Assembly: GCA_050181835.1 (NCBI GenBank)
Contig: JBFXCU010000010.1
Span: 1-64,000 of the forward strand
Reading direction: 5' to 3'
Origin: CAILZL01 sp050181835
GTDB lineage: Bacteria > Pseudomonadota > Gammaproteobacteria > Steroidobacterales > Steroidobacteraceae
Length of the DNA stretch: 64,000 nt
Position numbers and translations under genes: made by a program. Shown piece by piece: positions 42,665 through 52,299 of this stretch; within the stretch, counting starts at the first letter, position 1; every line of letters starts with the position of its first letter. The notes below the pieces were generated by a model that made no database searches, was not told where the DNA came from, and saw only the letters and a list, made by a program, of their open reading frames with translations.

Positions 42665-43752
42665 GTGCTGCCCCGCGCATAGCACTGATCATGGCCGGCG
42701 GCACAGGTGGCCATGTGTTTCCGGCATTGGCTGTAGCGCGCTGCTTGCGTGAGCGCGGCTTGACACCAGTCTGGTTGGGTACTGCACGCGGCATGGAAAG
42801 CAAACTGGTGCTCCAGCATCACATCGACATGGAGTTCATTACTGTCAGTGGTGTGCGTGGCAAGGGGTTGTTAACTGCATTACTAGCGCCGTTGCAGTTG
42901 CTGCGTGCTGTGTTGCAAGCGTTGACAGTGATGCGTCGCCGCAAGCCAGTGGTGGTGTTTGGTGCAGGCGGATTTGTCAGCGGCCCCGGTGGTATCGCTG
43001 CGTGGTTGATGCGCAGACCCTTGGTAATCCATGAGCAGAACGCGATTGCAGGTATGACCAATCGTTGGTTGGCGCATCTTGCCAAGCGTGTGTACGAAGC
43101 CTTCCCGCATTCATTCGCCAGACCAGCGTTATATGTGGGTAACCCAGTGCGTCGCGAAATCGCTGCCATCGTTGCGCCAGCATTGCGCTTTGCCAATCGC
43201 ACCGATGCAATCCGTGTCTTGGTTGTCGGTGGCAGCCTCGGGGCGCAGCGGTTGAATGCCTTGGTACCTGCGGCCCTGGCGTTATTGCAAGCCGATGAGC
43301 GTCCGCAAGTCATTCATCAGGCAGGCGAGAAAAATCTAGCGACGACGCAAGCGGCATATCGTGACAGCAAGGTTGAGGGTGAGCTGCGTGCGTTTATTGA
43401 TGATATGGCTGCCATGTATAGCTGGGCCGACCTGGTTATCTGCCGTGCCGGTGCGTTAACTGTAAGTGAATTGGCGGCAGCGGGTTTGCCCTCGTTGTTG
43501 ATACCGTTCCCGGCGGCAGTCGATGATCATCAAACTCATAACGCGCAGTTCCTGGTGAACGCGGGCGCGGCGATATTAATTCAAGAGCGCGAGCTCACCC
43601 CGCAACGACTAGCTGATGCATTACACAATCTATGTGTACAGGGTCGTGCTCATTTGTTGCAGATGGCTGAACGTGCTCGTGAACATGCCATCGTCGATGC
43701 GGATGTGCGCATTGCTGATGAGTGCTTGCTGCTTGCGGGGTGTGCGGCATGA
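42661..43752 (+). CDS. murG: Lipid II synthase MurG (UDP-GlcNAc transferase)
   Basis: This 363-residue GT-B glycosyltransferase has ALIMAGGTGGHVFPALAVAR near the start, VVFGAGGFVSGPGGIAAWL, HEQNAIAGMTNRWLA, VVGGSLGAQRLN, and the donor site ADLVICRAGALTVSELAAAG with DDHQTHNAQ. It converts lipid I to lipid II on the inner membrane. ATG overlaps the ftsW stop. Confidence 0.97.
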   Translation: MSAAPRIALIMAGGTGGHVFPALAVARCLRERGLTPVWLGTARGMESKLVLQHHIDMEFITVSGVRGKGLLTALLAPLQLLRAVLQALTVMRRRKPVVVFGAGGFVSGPGGIAAWLMRRPLVIHEQNAIAGMTNRWLAHLAKRVYEAFPHSFARPALYVGNPVRREIAAIVAPALRFANRTDAIRVLVVGGSLGAQRLNALVPAALALLQADERPQVIHQAGEKNLATTQAAYRDSKVEGELRAFIDDMAAMYSWADLVICRAGALTVSELAAAGLPSLLIPFPAAVDDHQTHNAQFLVNAGAAILIQERELTPQRLADALHNLCVQGRAHLLQMAERAREHAIVDADVRIADECLLLAGCAA

Positions 43753-45182
43753 GTGGGCCGATGCAAGACCGCATGCGACGTATTCACACCATCCACTTTG
43801 TCGGCATAGGTGGAGCAGGCATGGGTGGTATTGCTGAGGTGTTGCTTAACCTCGGCTATGCCGTGCAGGGTTCGGATCTCAAGCCGAATGCTGTGACACG
43901 ACGCTTGCAGTCGCTGGGAGCACGCGTACTGTCCGGGCACACTGCGGAAAATATTGCAGGTGCGGATGTGATCGTGGTGTCCACCGCAGTGGCCAGTGAC
44001 AATCCCGAAGTGGTGCAGGCGCACGCGCAACGCATGCCGGTAGTACCACGTGCGGAAATGCTGGGTGAGTTGATGCGCTTTCGCTATTCCATAGCCGTAG
44101 CGGGTACGCACGGTAAAACCACGACTACCAGTATGGTTGCCAGTTTATTGGCTGAAGGCCGTCTTGACCCTACCTTTGTTATTGGCGGTCGCTTAAAGAG
44201 TGCGGGTACCAATGCACGGCTGGGTACGGGCAAGTATCTGGTGGCTGAAGCGGATGAAAGCGATGCATCTTTTCTACATCTGCAAGCCATGATTGCCATC
44301 GTTACCAATATAGATGCCGATCATCTTGATACGCACGAGGGTGACTTCGAACGCTACAAACAGAGCTTTGTGGATTTTCTGCACAACCTGCCGTTCTATG
44401 GTCTGGCCGTCATGTGTGTGGATGATGCGGAAGCAGCGGCGTTGATCGAGCGCGTCGGTCGTCCAGTAGTAACCTATGGATTGAGTGATAGTGCGGATGT
44501 GCGTGCGGTGAATGTACAGCGCCATGGCTTGCAATCCAGTTTTGATGTGTTGCGACCAGGCCGGGAAGTGCTTAGCGTGCGTTTGAATACACCGGGGTTG
44601 CACAATGTATTGAACTCATTGGCTGCGATTGCCGTAGCCACCGAATTGGAGCTTGCCGATCAGGCAATCCAAAACGCGCTGCTGCACTTTCAGGGCATTG
44701 ATCGCCGCCTGCAGCAGTATGGCGACGTACAGTTGCCTGTAGGCACAATCACGCTGGTGGATGACTATGCGCATCACCCCACTGAAATCGCTGCAACCCT
44801 CGAAGCGATTCGTCAGGGCTGGCCAGAGCGGCGGGTGGTGCTGGCGTTTGAGCCACATCGGTATACGCGTACTCGTGACTTGCTTGATGATTTCGCTCGC
44901 GTACTCGCTGATACGGATGTACTACTGGTGACCGAAGTTTATGCTGCGGGCGAGACGCTGATACAAGGCGCGGATGCCAAAGCCATTTGCCGGGCCATAC
45001 GGTCGCATGGTCGAGTTGAGCCGATTCTGGTTAAAAGCGTGGAGGAGTTACCGGAAGTATTACTACCTATCCTGCGCGATGGGGATGTGCTGGTGACCAT
45101 GGGTGCAGGCAGCATTGGTACGTTGGCACCCGAGTTGCCACAGTTGTTGATTGCGGGTTCGTCACCGGAGCCCCAACCATGA
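43749..45182 (+). CDS. murC: UDP-N-acetylmuramate--L-alanine ligase
   Basis: This 477-residue Mur ligase starts at ATG 43749, overlapping the murG stop. HFVGIGGAGMGGIAEVLLNL is the N-terminal dinucleotide-like fold, VAGTHGKTTTTSM the P-loop, EADESDASFLHL follows, and DDYAHHPTEIAATL and FEPHRYTRTRDL are the C-terminal MurC signatures. It adds the first stem-peptide residue. Confidence 0.97.
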   Translation: MSGPMQDRMRRIHTIHFVGIGGAGMGGIAEVLLNLGYAVQGSDLKPNAVTRRLQSLGARVLSGHTAENIAGADVIVVSTAVASDNPEVVQAHAQRMPVVPRAEMLGELMRFRYSIAVAGTHGKTTTTSMVASLLAEGRLDPTFVIGGRLKSAGTNARLGTGKYLVAEADESDASFLHLQAMIAIVTNIDADHLDTHEGDFERYKQSFVDFLHNLPFYGLAVMCVDDAEAAALIERVGRPVVTYGLSDSADVRAVNVQRHGLQSSFDVLRPGREVLSVRLNTPGLHNVLNSLAAIAVATELELADQAIQNALLHFQGIDRRLQQYGDVQLPVGTITLVDDYAHHPTEIAATLEAIRQGWPERRVVLAFEPHRYTRTRDLLDDFARVLADTDVLLVTEVYAAGETLIQGADAKAICRAIRSHGRVEPILVKSVEELPEVLLPILRDGDVLVTMGAGSIGTLAPELPQLLIAGSSPEPQP

Positions 45183-46126
45183 ACGCACTGACGACTCAGC
45201 ACGCAGTACCGATTGATTTTCCTGCCACCTTGCAGGGAAGAGTGCTGCTTAACGAACCCTTGGCGAAACACACCTCCTGGCGTGTTGGTGGTCCTGCGGA
45301 TATTTTGTTCAAGCCGCATAGCAAACAGGATCTGGCGTTGTTTCTGCGCACTCTGCCTGCTGAGTTACCGGTGTTCTGGTTGGGTTTGGGCAGCAATATT
45401 CTGGTGCGTGATGGGGGCTTGCGTGCGGCGGTGGTCGAAACACATGGCGCATTGAATGATTTGCAGCGCTTGAGTGAAACCGAAGTGTGGTGCGATGCCG
45501 GTGTGCCGTGCGCCAAGCTGGCCAAACAATGCGCCAAGTGGAATCTGGGCCCGGCGGAATTCTTCGCGGGTATTCCCGGCACGGTGGGCGGCGCACTGGC
45601 GATGAATGCTGGTGCCTTCGGTGGTGAAACCTGGCGGCACGTGGTTGAGGTTGAAACTATCAACCGTCGCGGCGACATCCAGCGGCGCTTGGTCAGTGAC
45701 TACCAAGTCGCATATCGCCACGTGCGCCCTATAAATCATGCGCAAGAAGAATGGTTCCTTGGTGCGCAGCTGAGCTTTGCTGAAAGCAATGCGGATGGTG
45801 AAGCGGAGATACGCGCACTACTGGCACGTCGCAAAGAAGCGCAGCCGATTGGTGAGTATTCCTGTGGTTCGGTGTTTACCAATCCACCGGGACATCACGC
45901 GGCACGGTTGATTGAAAGTGCCGGCCTGAAGGGGTTTCACATTGGTGCCGCGCGAGTATCAACCAAACATGCCAATTTCATTATTAATGAGGGCGCTGCT
46001 AGCGCAGTTGAGCTGGAACAACTTATCAATCATGTGAAGGCAACAGTGCAGCGTCAGTTCGGTGTGGAGCTGATCCCCGAAGTGCGCATTGTCGGTGAAG
46101 CGTTATCGAGTCAGGAAACAGAATGA
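45179..46126 (+). CDS. murB: UDP-N-acetylenolpyruvoylglucosamine reductase (short, type II-like)
   Basis: This is a 315-residue FAD enzyme with LGLGSNILVRDGG, AEFFAGIPGTVGGALAMNAG, a catalytic Ser in YSCGSVFTNPPGHHAARLIE, and SAGLKGFHIGAARVSTKHAN, IINEGAA. The length and the CGSVFxNP segment suggest the type II form that lacks the extra loop of E. coli MurB. It reduces enolpyruvyl-UDP-GlcNAc to UDP-MurNAc. ATG overlaps the murC stop. Confidence 0.96.
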   Translation: MNALTTQHAVPIDFPATLQGRVLLNEPLAKHTSWRVGGPADILFKPHSKQDLALFLRTLPAELPVFWLGLGSNILVRDGGLRAAVVETHGALNDLQRLSETEVWCDAGVPCAKLAKQCAKWNLGPAEFFAGIPGTVGGALAMNAGAFGGETWRHVVEVETINRRGDIQRRLVSDYQVAYRHVRPINHAQEEWFLGAQLSFAESNADGEAEIRALLARRKEAQPIGEYSCGSVFTNPPGHHAARLIESAGLKGFHIGAARVSTKHANFIINEGAASAVELEQLINHVKATVQRQFGVELIPEVRIVGEALSSQETE

Positions 46127-47079
46127 GCGAGCCAACAAGCCGGACAGACACTACCAAGGCAGCCGATTTTGGCCGCGTGGCCGTGTTGATGGGTGGTACT
46201 TCGTCAGAGCGCGAAGTGTCATTGTCGTCGGGTGCGGCGGTGTTGGCGGCACTAGTTGCTCGTGGCGTGAATGCAGTGGCCGTTGATGGTATTCCTGCCC
46301 TGCTGAGCGGTCTGGTGGCGCAGCAGTTCGATCGTGTGTTCAACATCCTGCATGGCAATAAGGGCGGTGGTGAAGATGGCGTATTACAAGGACTGTTGGA
46401 GTCCTTTGGTATTCCTTACACCGGCTCTGGCGTGCTGGGTACGGCGTTGGCGATGGACAAGATTCGCACCAAACAGGTATGGCTATCGCTGGGGTTGCCT
46501 ACACCACGCTATGTGCATCTGAGTCGTGGCGACGACGTAGTCGCGGCAGCGCGTTCATTGGGCTTGCCGGTGATCATCAAGCCTGCTTGCGAAGGCTCCA
46601 GTGTTGGCGTGAGTCGCGTATTCCAAGAATCAGATCTTGCTGATGCAGTGGAATTGGCGGCACGTTATCCGGGTGAGATGTTGATGGAACAGCTGATTCA
46701 GGGCAGTGAATTCAGTGTGCCAATACTGGGTCAGCAAGTACTGCCGAGTATTCGCATCGTGCCTGCGGGCGAATACTACGATTATCACGCCAAATATGTA
46801 GCGGATGATACGACCTACATTTGCCCTGGGCTGGAGGGCGAGGCCGAGCGTGAAATGCAGGCATTGGTACTGGAGGCGTTTACAGCCATTGGCTGTAGTG
46901 GTTGGGCGCGGGTCGATGTGATGCGTGATCAGCAAGACCATAATTATCTGCTGGAAGTGAATACCGCGCCGGGCATGACCAGCCATTCGCTGGTGCCCAA
47001 ATCGGCGCGTCAGATGGGGATCGAATTTGATGAACTCGTGTGGCGCATTCTTGCCGACACGCTGGTTACCAAGGCTTAA
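46123..47079 (+). CDS. ddl: D-alanine--D-alanine ligase
   Basis: This 318-residue ATP-grasp enzyme has MGGTSSEREVSLSSGAAVLA, ILHGNKGGGEDGVLQGLLES, GIPYTGSGVLGTALAMDKIR, VIIKPACEGSSVGVSRV and the C-terminal EVNTAPGMTSHSLVPKSARQ. The HGNKGGGEDG loop is one residue longer than the usual HGxxGEDG. It makes D-Ala-D-Ala for MurF. ATG overlaps the murB stop. Confidence 0.96.
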   Translation: MSEPTSRTDTTKAADFGRVAVLMGGTSSEREVSLSSGAAVLAALVARGVNAVAVDGIPALLSGLVAQQFDRVFNILHGNKGGGEDGVLQGLLESFGIPYTGSGVLGTALAMDKIRTKQVWLSLGLPTPRYVHLSRGDDVVAAARSLGLPVIIKPACEGSSVGVSRVFQESDLADAVELAARYPGEMLMEQLIQGSEFSVPILGQQVLPSIRIVPAGEYYDYHAKYVADDTTYICPGLEGEAEREMQALVLEAFTAIGCSGWARVDVMRDQQDHNYLLEVNTAPGMTSHSLVPKSARQMGIEFDELVWRILADTLVTKA

Positions 47080-47089
47080 AGGAGAAGCT

Positions 47090-47890
47090 GTGTTCGCATC
47101 CACTCCATCACAAGCCAGACCCGCACGCAGCAGCGCCGTTGCGGATACGCGGCTGCTGTGGTTGCGTGCCCACCGGCAGTTATTGATGTGGTTTGGCCTG
47201 ATCGCTGCGCTATTGCTGTTGTTGTGGTTCGCGCTGGTGTCGATACTGGATCGACCGATTCAGCGTGCTGCGATCAGTGGCAAATTTGCGCAGGTGTCGC
47301 GCTTGCAGATTGAACAGGCATTGGAGCCATTTGCGCATCGTGGTTTTATTTCAATTGATTTGGCCACAGTTAAACAAGCACTGGAACAGATTCACTGGAT
47401 TGATCGGGCGCGAGTAGAGCGTGCGTGGCCAGACGGTTTGCGGGTAACTGTTACCGAACAAGTTGCCGTTGCACGCTGGGGTACTACCGGCTTGCTCAAT
47501 ACGCGTGGTGAATTGTTCTTGCCAGATGCGCGTGACTTGCCTGCTGAGCTGCCGCAATTGATTGGCCCTGATGGCATGGAAACCGAAGTGGCAGCGCTGT
47601 ATCTCGATACCTATCCACGTTTGTTAACGGTGGGACTGCACTTGAATCGCGTCACCCTCGACGCGCGGGGTGCGTGGAATCTAAGTCTCAGCAATGGTGT
47701 TGACGTGCGCTTGGGCCGTCAGGACATTAAAGCGCGATTGGAGCGCTTTATTACCACGGCGAGTCCAGTGCTTGCCACGCGTAGCGGCGAAGTCAAGTAC
47801 GTTGATATGCGTTATAGCAATGGCTTTTCCATCGGCTGGGGTGGTGGTGACAAGGCTCAGGTGGGTGCAGGAAATAATGGCAATGTCTAA
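47090..47890 (+). CDS. ftsQ: Cell division protein FtsQ
   Basis: This is a 266-residue bitopic protein. GTG 47090 follows AAAGGAGAAGCT; the frame extends upstream into ddl and that extension is rejected. The membrane helix LLMWFGLIAALLLLLWFALV lies near residues 28-47. A POTRA domain follows (LQIEQALEPFAHRGFISIDL; DRARVERAWPDGLRVTVTEQ), then a beta domain (TVGLHLNRVTLDARGAWNLS). It anchors FtsL/FtsB in the divisome. Confidence 0.95.
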   Translation: MFASTPSQARPARSSAVADTRLLWLRAHRQLLMWFGLIAALLLLLWFALVSILDRPIQRAAISGKFAQVSRLQIEQALEPFAHRGFISIDLATVKQALEQIHWIDRARVERAWPDGLRVTVTEQVAVARWGTTGLLNTRGELFLPDARDLPAELPQLIGPDGMETEVAALYLDTYPRLLTVGLHLNRVTLDARGAWNLSLSNGVDVRLGRQDIKARLERFITTASPVLATRSGEVKYVDMRYSNGFSIGWGGGDKAQVGAGNNGNV

Positions 47891-49127
47891 GAAGCTTGAG
47901 CGTAATCTGATCGTGGGTTTGGACATCGGTACCTCCAAGGTGGTGGCGTTGGTGGGTGAAATACGCGCCGATAACAGTATTGAGATCATCGGTATTGGAT
48001 CGCATCCGTCGCGCGGTTTGAAGAAAGGTGTGGTGGTAAATATTGAATCCACAGTGAAGTCCATTCAGCGTGCAGTGGAAGAAGCCGAGCTGATGGCTGG
48101 GTGTGAAATTCACTCAGTGTATGCAGGTATTGCCGGTAGTCATGTGCGCAGTTTGAACTCCCACGGCATTGTTGCTATTCGCAACAAGGAAGTGACGGCA
48201 GAAGATGTCGATCGCGTGATTGATGCGGCGCGTGCAGTGGCGATTCCTGCCGACCAGAAAATCCTGCATATCCTGCCGCAGGAATTCATTATTGATAATC
48301 AAGAAGGTATTCGCGAGCCAGTTGGTATGGCGGGCGTGCGTTTGGAAGCCAAGGTGCATATTGTCACCGGTGCTGAAAGTGCTGCGCAAAACATCGTCAA
48401 ATGTGTGCAACGCTGCGGGTTGAGTGTTGATGATGTGGTGCTAGAGCAACTGGCGTCCAGCTATGCCGTATTGGCCGATGATGAAAAAGAGTTGGGCGTA
48501 TGTCTGGTGGATATAGGTGGCGGTACCACTGACATTGCCGTGTTCTCCGGTGGTGCAATTCGTTACACCGCAGTGATCCCAATAGCCGGTGATCAGGTGA
48601 CCAATGACATAGCAGTAAGTTTGCGCACACCAACTCAGCATGCCGAAGAAATCAAAATGAAGTACGCCTGCGCGTTGTCACAATTGGCGCATGCTGATGA
48701 AACCATTGAAGTACCCAGTGTGGGTGATCGACCGCCACGCCGATTGGCACGGCAGACACTCGCAGAAGTGGTTGAGCCTCGCTATGAGGAATTGTTTCAG
48801 ATGGTGCGCATGGAACTACAACGTTCCGGCTATGAAGAAGTCATTGCCGCTGGCGTGGTGTTAACAGGTGGTACTTCCAAGATGGAGGGTGCAGTGGAGC
48901 TGGCAGAAGAAGTGTTCCACATGCCTGTGCGCCTGGGTACGCCACAACACATTACCGGACTGGCCGATGTGGTGCGCAATCCAATTTACGCTACTGGGGT
49001 TGGCTTATTGCTCTATGGCCGCGAGAACTATGTGCGTAGCAATCGTCGCGACATGCCGATTGTCAGTCAGATCAACGTGCGCAATATATGGGAGCGCATG
49101 AAGGGTTGGTTCAATGGTGATTTCTGA
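47883..49127 (+). CDS. ftsA: Cell division protein FtsA
   Basis: This is a 414-residue actin-fold ATPase: MSKKLERNLIVGLDIGTSKV, GLKKGVVVNIESTVKSIQRA, GIAGSHVRSLNSHGIVAIRN, CLVDIGGGTTDIAVF and VVLTGGTSKMEGAVELAEEV. The C-terminus NIWERMKGWFNGDF fits the amphipathic membrane-targeting helix. The start may instead be ATG 47877, two codons upstream; both follow AGGA. It overlaps the end of ftsQ. It tethers FtsZ to the membrane. Confidence 0.96.
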   Translation: MSKKLERNLIVGLDIGTSKVVALVGEIRADNSIEIIGIGSHPSRGLKKGVVVNIESTVKSIQRAVEEAELMAGCEIHSVYAGIAGSHVRSLNSHGIVAIRNKEVTAEDVDRVIDAARAVAIPADQKILHILPQEFIIDNQEGIREPVGMAGVRLEAKVHIVTGAESAAQNIVKCVQRCGLSVDDVVLEQLASSYAVLADDEKELGVCLVDIGGGTTDIAVFSGGAIRYTAVIPIAGDQVTNDIAVSLRTPTQHAEEIKMKYACALSQLAHADETIEVPSVGDRPPRRLARQTLAEVVEPRYEELFQMVRMELQRSGYEEVIAAGVVLTGGTSKMEGAVELAEEVFHMPVRLGTPQHITGLADVVRNPIYATGVGLLLYGRENYVRSNRRDMPIVSQINVRNIWERMKGWFNGDF

Positions 49128-49251
49128 TTTTTCTTTCCTTTCCCGGTGGCGGGTGAGGGTGATCCACAAGATCGAGTGAAGGTTTTTTAAGGGTTTGATG
49201 TTTTCGTTTACTTAATTTGTTATTTCATTTTGATGCAGAAGGGGACTAACC

Positions 49252-50448
49252 ATGTTTGTACTAGCAGATACTGAGAATCAAGGCGCGATCATCAAGGTCG
49301 TTGGCGTTGGTGGTGGCGGCGGCAATGCAGTTACCCACATGATTGATGCTGGCATTGAAGGTGTGGATTTTATTTGCTTGAACACCGATGCGCAGGCGCT
49401 CAAGCATTCCAAGGTAAAGATGAGTTTGCAGATTGGCTGCAACATCACCAAGGGTTTGGGTGCGGGTGCCGACCCTGAAGTTGGTCGTCAAGCAGCCATG
49501 GAAGATCGTGATCGTATTATCGAGATGATCGAAGGTTCCGACATGCTGTTCATCACTGCGGGTATGGGTGGTGGTACGGGTACCGGTGCGGCACCAGTGG
49601 TGGCGCAGATCGCCAAAGAGCTGGGCATTCTTACAGTGGCAGTGGTGACCAAGCCATTCGCGATGGAAGGTTCCAAGCGTGCCAATCTGGCAGATCAAGG
49701 TATTGTTGAACTCTCCAAGCATGTTGATTCGGTTATTACCATTCCCAATCAAAAGCTGTTGAGTGTGCTGGGTGGCGACATGACCTTGATGGATGCCTTC
49801 AAGGCTGCCAACCAGGTATTGCAAGGTGCAGTACAGGGTATTGCGGACTTGATCACCAAGCCCGGTATGATCAATGTCGACTTTGCCGATGTGCGTACTG
49901 TGATGGCGGAAACCGGTATGGCCATGATGGGTTCTGGTTCGGCTTCTGGTGAAGATCGCGCGCGTGAAGCTGCGGAGGCGGCGGTGTCGAGTCCCCTGTT
50001 GGAAGATGTGAATCTACAAGGTGCGCATGGCTTGTTGATCAACGTCACTGCCGGTCTGGATTTGCGTACCAGCGAATTCGCCATCGTTGGCGACACCGTC
50101 AAACGTTATGCCTCAGAAGATGCCAACGTGGTAGTGGGTTGCGTGATTGATCCCGAAATGAGCGATGAAATTCGCGTCACCGTAGTTGCTACCGGCATTG
50201 GCAAGCCCGGTGTGCAATCACAAGTGCCAGAGATGGATAGCCGTCGTCCGGTGGCCGTACCCAGTGTCCGTACTGAACGCCCGCAACCAAAGGTGCCAGT
50301 ACACAATCTGGAAATTCCTACCTATATTCGCAATCAGCGCGAACAACAGCCGGTTGAATCGGCTCGCCGTGCGGTGGGCGATGGTCTGAGCTTTGCCGAT
50401 GAATCAATGCTGGATATTCCTGCATTCTTGCGTCGCCAAGCGGATTGA
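49252..50448 (+). CDS. ftsZ: Cell division GTPase FtsZ
   Basis: This 398-residue tubulin homologue has VVGVGGGGGNAVTHMIDAGI near the start, the tubulin signature GMGGGTGTGAAP at about residues 104-115, and TKPGMINVDFADVRTVM. A variable linker follows, then the C-terminal peptide LDIPAFLRRQAD that binds FtsA and ZipA-type partners. AAGGGGA precedes the start. The 124-bp gap after ftsA may hold its own promoter. Confidence 0.98.
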   Translation: MFVLADTENQGAIIKVVGVGGGGGNAVTHMIDAGIEGVDFICLNTDAQALKHSKVKMSLQIGCNITKGLGAGADPEVGRQAAMEDRDRIIEMIEGSDMLFITAGMGGGTGTGAAPVVAQIAKELGILTVAVVTKPFAMEGSKRANLADQGIVELSKHVDSVITIPNQKLLSVLGGDMTLMDAFKAANQVLQGAVQGIADLITKPGMINVDFADVRTVMAETGMAMMGSGSASGEDRAREAAEAAVSSPLLEDVNLQGAHGLLINVTAGLDLRTSEFAIVGDTVKRYASEDANVVVGCVIDPEMSDEIRVTVVATGIGKPGVQSQVPEMDSRRPVAVPSVRTERPQPKVPVHNLEIPTYIRNQREQQPVESARRAVGDGLSFADESMLDIPAFLRRQAD

Positions 50449-50456
50449 TTGGGTAA

Positions 50457-50541
50457 GGCTGTAGCCGGTGGGCCGTAGGCTTTAGGTAGGAAACTTGTTG
50501 CGAACTTCCGACCTACAGCCTACGGCCTACAGTCCACAGCC
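50457..50541. repeat. Large imperfect palindrome between ftsZ and lpxC (REP-like)
   Basis: Arms of 36 nt (50457-50492 and 50506-50541) match in 30 of 36 positions around a 13-nt loop. The core of the arms is GGCCGTAGGC and GCCTACGGCC. A small perfect palindrome with the same core lies at 62005-62023. It probably folds as a long hairpin in the ftsZ-lpxC transcript. Confidence 0.8.
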
Positions 50542-50566
50542 CATTTTGTGTTACGGTTTTAAGGCA

Positions 50567-51478
50567 ATGCTTAAACAACGAACCTTGAAAAACTCGATCA
50601 GTGCTCGTGGCGTCGGACTGCACTCTGGCAAGAAAGTGTTGATGATGCTGCGACCGGCCGCCGTCAATACTGGCATCGTGTTTCGGCGTACTGATCTGGA
50701 TCAGCCTGCCGACGTCCCTGCACGTGCTGAGCTGGTGGGTGAGACTGCCTTTGGCACCAGCATTGTTAATGGTGCAGCCAAGGTATCAACAGTCGAGCAC
50801 TTGCTCTCAGCTATTGCCGGCTTGGGTATTGATAATGCCTATGTGGATTTGTCGGCAGCGGAAGTGCCGATCATGGATGGTAGTGCGGCACCGTTTGTAT
50901 TTCTGTTACAAGCTGCGGGTGTCGAAGAGCAGAATGCGCCGAAGAAGTTCATTCGTATACTCAAAACATTGCGCGTTACCGAAGGCGACAAGTGGGCCGA
51001 GTTCAAACCCTTTGATGGGTTCAAACTGAATATCGAAATTGAATTTGATCATCCGGTCTTCAAGAAGCGCGACCAAACTGGTGTAATGGAGTTTTCCACT
51101 ACCGCATTTCTAAAGGAGATTAGCCGGGCGCGCACCTTTGGCTTTGTTAAAGATCTGGAATTCCTGCGCTCACGTAACTTGGCATTGGGCGGCACCTTGG
51201 AAAATGCCATCGTGCTGGATGATTACCGCATCCTCAATGAGGACGGCTTGCGCTACGAAGATGAATTCGTGAAACATAAAATTCTGGACGCGATTGGTGA
51301 TCTGTACCTGATTGGTGGTCCCGTGCTAGGGGAGTTCACCGGCTTCAAATCCGGACATGGCTTGAACAATAAGCTGCTGCGTGCGGTATTGGCTGATGCA
51401 GAAGCTACAGAGGCGGTGAGTTTTGTTGAGCAACAACCGCTGCCCACCGGCTTTGCACCAATGACAGCGTTGGCTTGA
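50567..51478 (+). CDS. lpxC: UDP-3-O-acyl-N-acetylglucosamine deacetylase LpxC
   Basis: This 303-residue zinc enzyme starts at MLKQRTLKNSISARGVGLHS (50567). Zinc ligand His78 lies in STVEHLLSAIAGLG; VPIMDGSAAPFVFLLQAAG, DDYRILNEDGLRYEDEFVKH and KILDAIGDLYLIGGPVLGEF follow, with the second His pair in HKILDAIGD and GHGLNNKLLRA. It commits UDP-acyl-GlcNAc to lipid A. It closes the dcw cluster. Confidence 0.97.
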   Translation: MLKQRTLKNSISARGVGLHSGKKVLMMLRPAAVNTGIVFRRTDLDQPADVPARAELVGETAFGTSIVNGAAKVSTVEHLLSAIAGLGIDNAYVDLSAAEVPIMDGSAAPFVFLLQAAGVEEQNAPKKFIRILKTLRVTEGDKWAEFKPFDGFKLNIEIEFDHPVFKKRDQTGVMEFSTTAFLKEISRARTFGFVKDLEFLRSRNLALGGTLENAIVLDDYRILNEDGLRYEDEFVKHKILDAIGDLYLIGGPVLGEFTGFKSGHGLNNKLLRAVLADAEATEAVSFVEQQPLPTGFAPMTALA

Positions 51479-51657
51479 TTTTCCTATTGAGTTAATGGTT
51501 ACGGCGGTGTGGCTAAACTCAGCAGGTCGTGTCTAATTCAGTCTGTGGCACCTAGTAGCTGGATTTACGCTGCATTCCTACACCATTCGTGCAAATAGCC
51601 GCTAGACGCTTAATACGGAAAAATTGTGCCGTATGGAGCCGTATGGAAATGAATTCA

Positions 51658-52299
51658 ATGGCATTCCTGCCAATCCTGTATAGCTTTCGTCGCTGCCCCT
51701 ACGCAATGCGAGCGCGGATGGCGCTAGCGGCGTCCGCCATTCCCTATGTCATTCGCGAGGTTTCTTTAAAAGAAAAGCCTGTCGCAATGCTACAGCTGTC
51801 ACCGAAGGGAACCGTGCCAGTGTTGGTATTGCCAGATAGCCGTGTGATTGATGAAAGTCTGGACATCATGCACTGGGCGCTCGAGCAGAATGATCCCGAG
51901 CATTGGTTGACTGCTGACGCGCACACGACAAAGGTCATGAATGATCTTGTCGTCAGCAACGATGGCCCATTCAAGTTTCATCTCGACCGGATGAAGTATG
52001 CCACTCGCTATCCAGGATCAGAATTAGTTGATCATCGTGCTGAGGCAATAAAGCTATTGGCGCCATTGGAGGCACGGCTGCGTGCCAACACGTTTCTATT
52101 CAATAGTTCACCCATGTTTGCCGACGTCGCTGCTTTTCCTTTCGTGCGGCAATTTGCTCGAACGGATGCGATGGCGTTTGCAGCTTTACCATTGCGTGGA
52201 TTGCAGTCGTGGTTGGCGCGATGGGAGTCTTCTGCGTTGTTTCAAGCCACAATGGAAAAGTACCCGCTGTGGTCGGGCGATGAAGATATCTATGCTTAA
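51658..52299 (+). CDS. Glutathione S-transferase family protein
   Basis: This is a 213-residue protein from ATG 51658 (several in-frame ATGs lie upstream, to 51589). The thioredoxin-like N-terminal domain has LPILYSFRRCPYAMRARMAL, YVIREVSLKEKPVAMLQLSP and KGTVPVLVLPDSRVIDESLD (cis-Pro and the glutathione-binding ES). A helical C-terminal domain follows. The CPYA in place of a Tyr/Ser N-terminus recalls glutaredoxin-like GSTs. The substrate is unknown. The next gene overlaps its end by 20 bp. Confidence 0.88.
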   Translation: MAFLPILYSFRRCPYAMRARMALAASAIPYVIREVSLKEKPVAMLQLSPKGTVPVLVLPDSRVIDESLDIMHWALEQNDPEHWLTADAHTTKVMNDLVVSNDGPFKFHLDRMKYATRYPGSELVDHRAEAIKLLAPLEARLRANTFLFNSSPMFADVAAFPFVRQFARTDAMAFAALPLRGLQSWLARWESSALFQATMEKYPLWSGDEDIYA

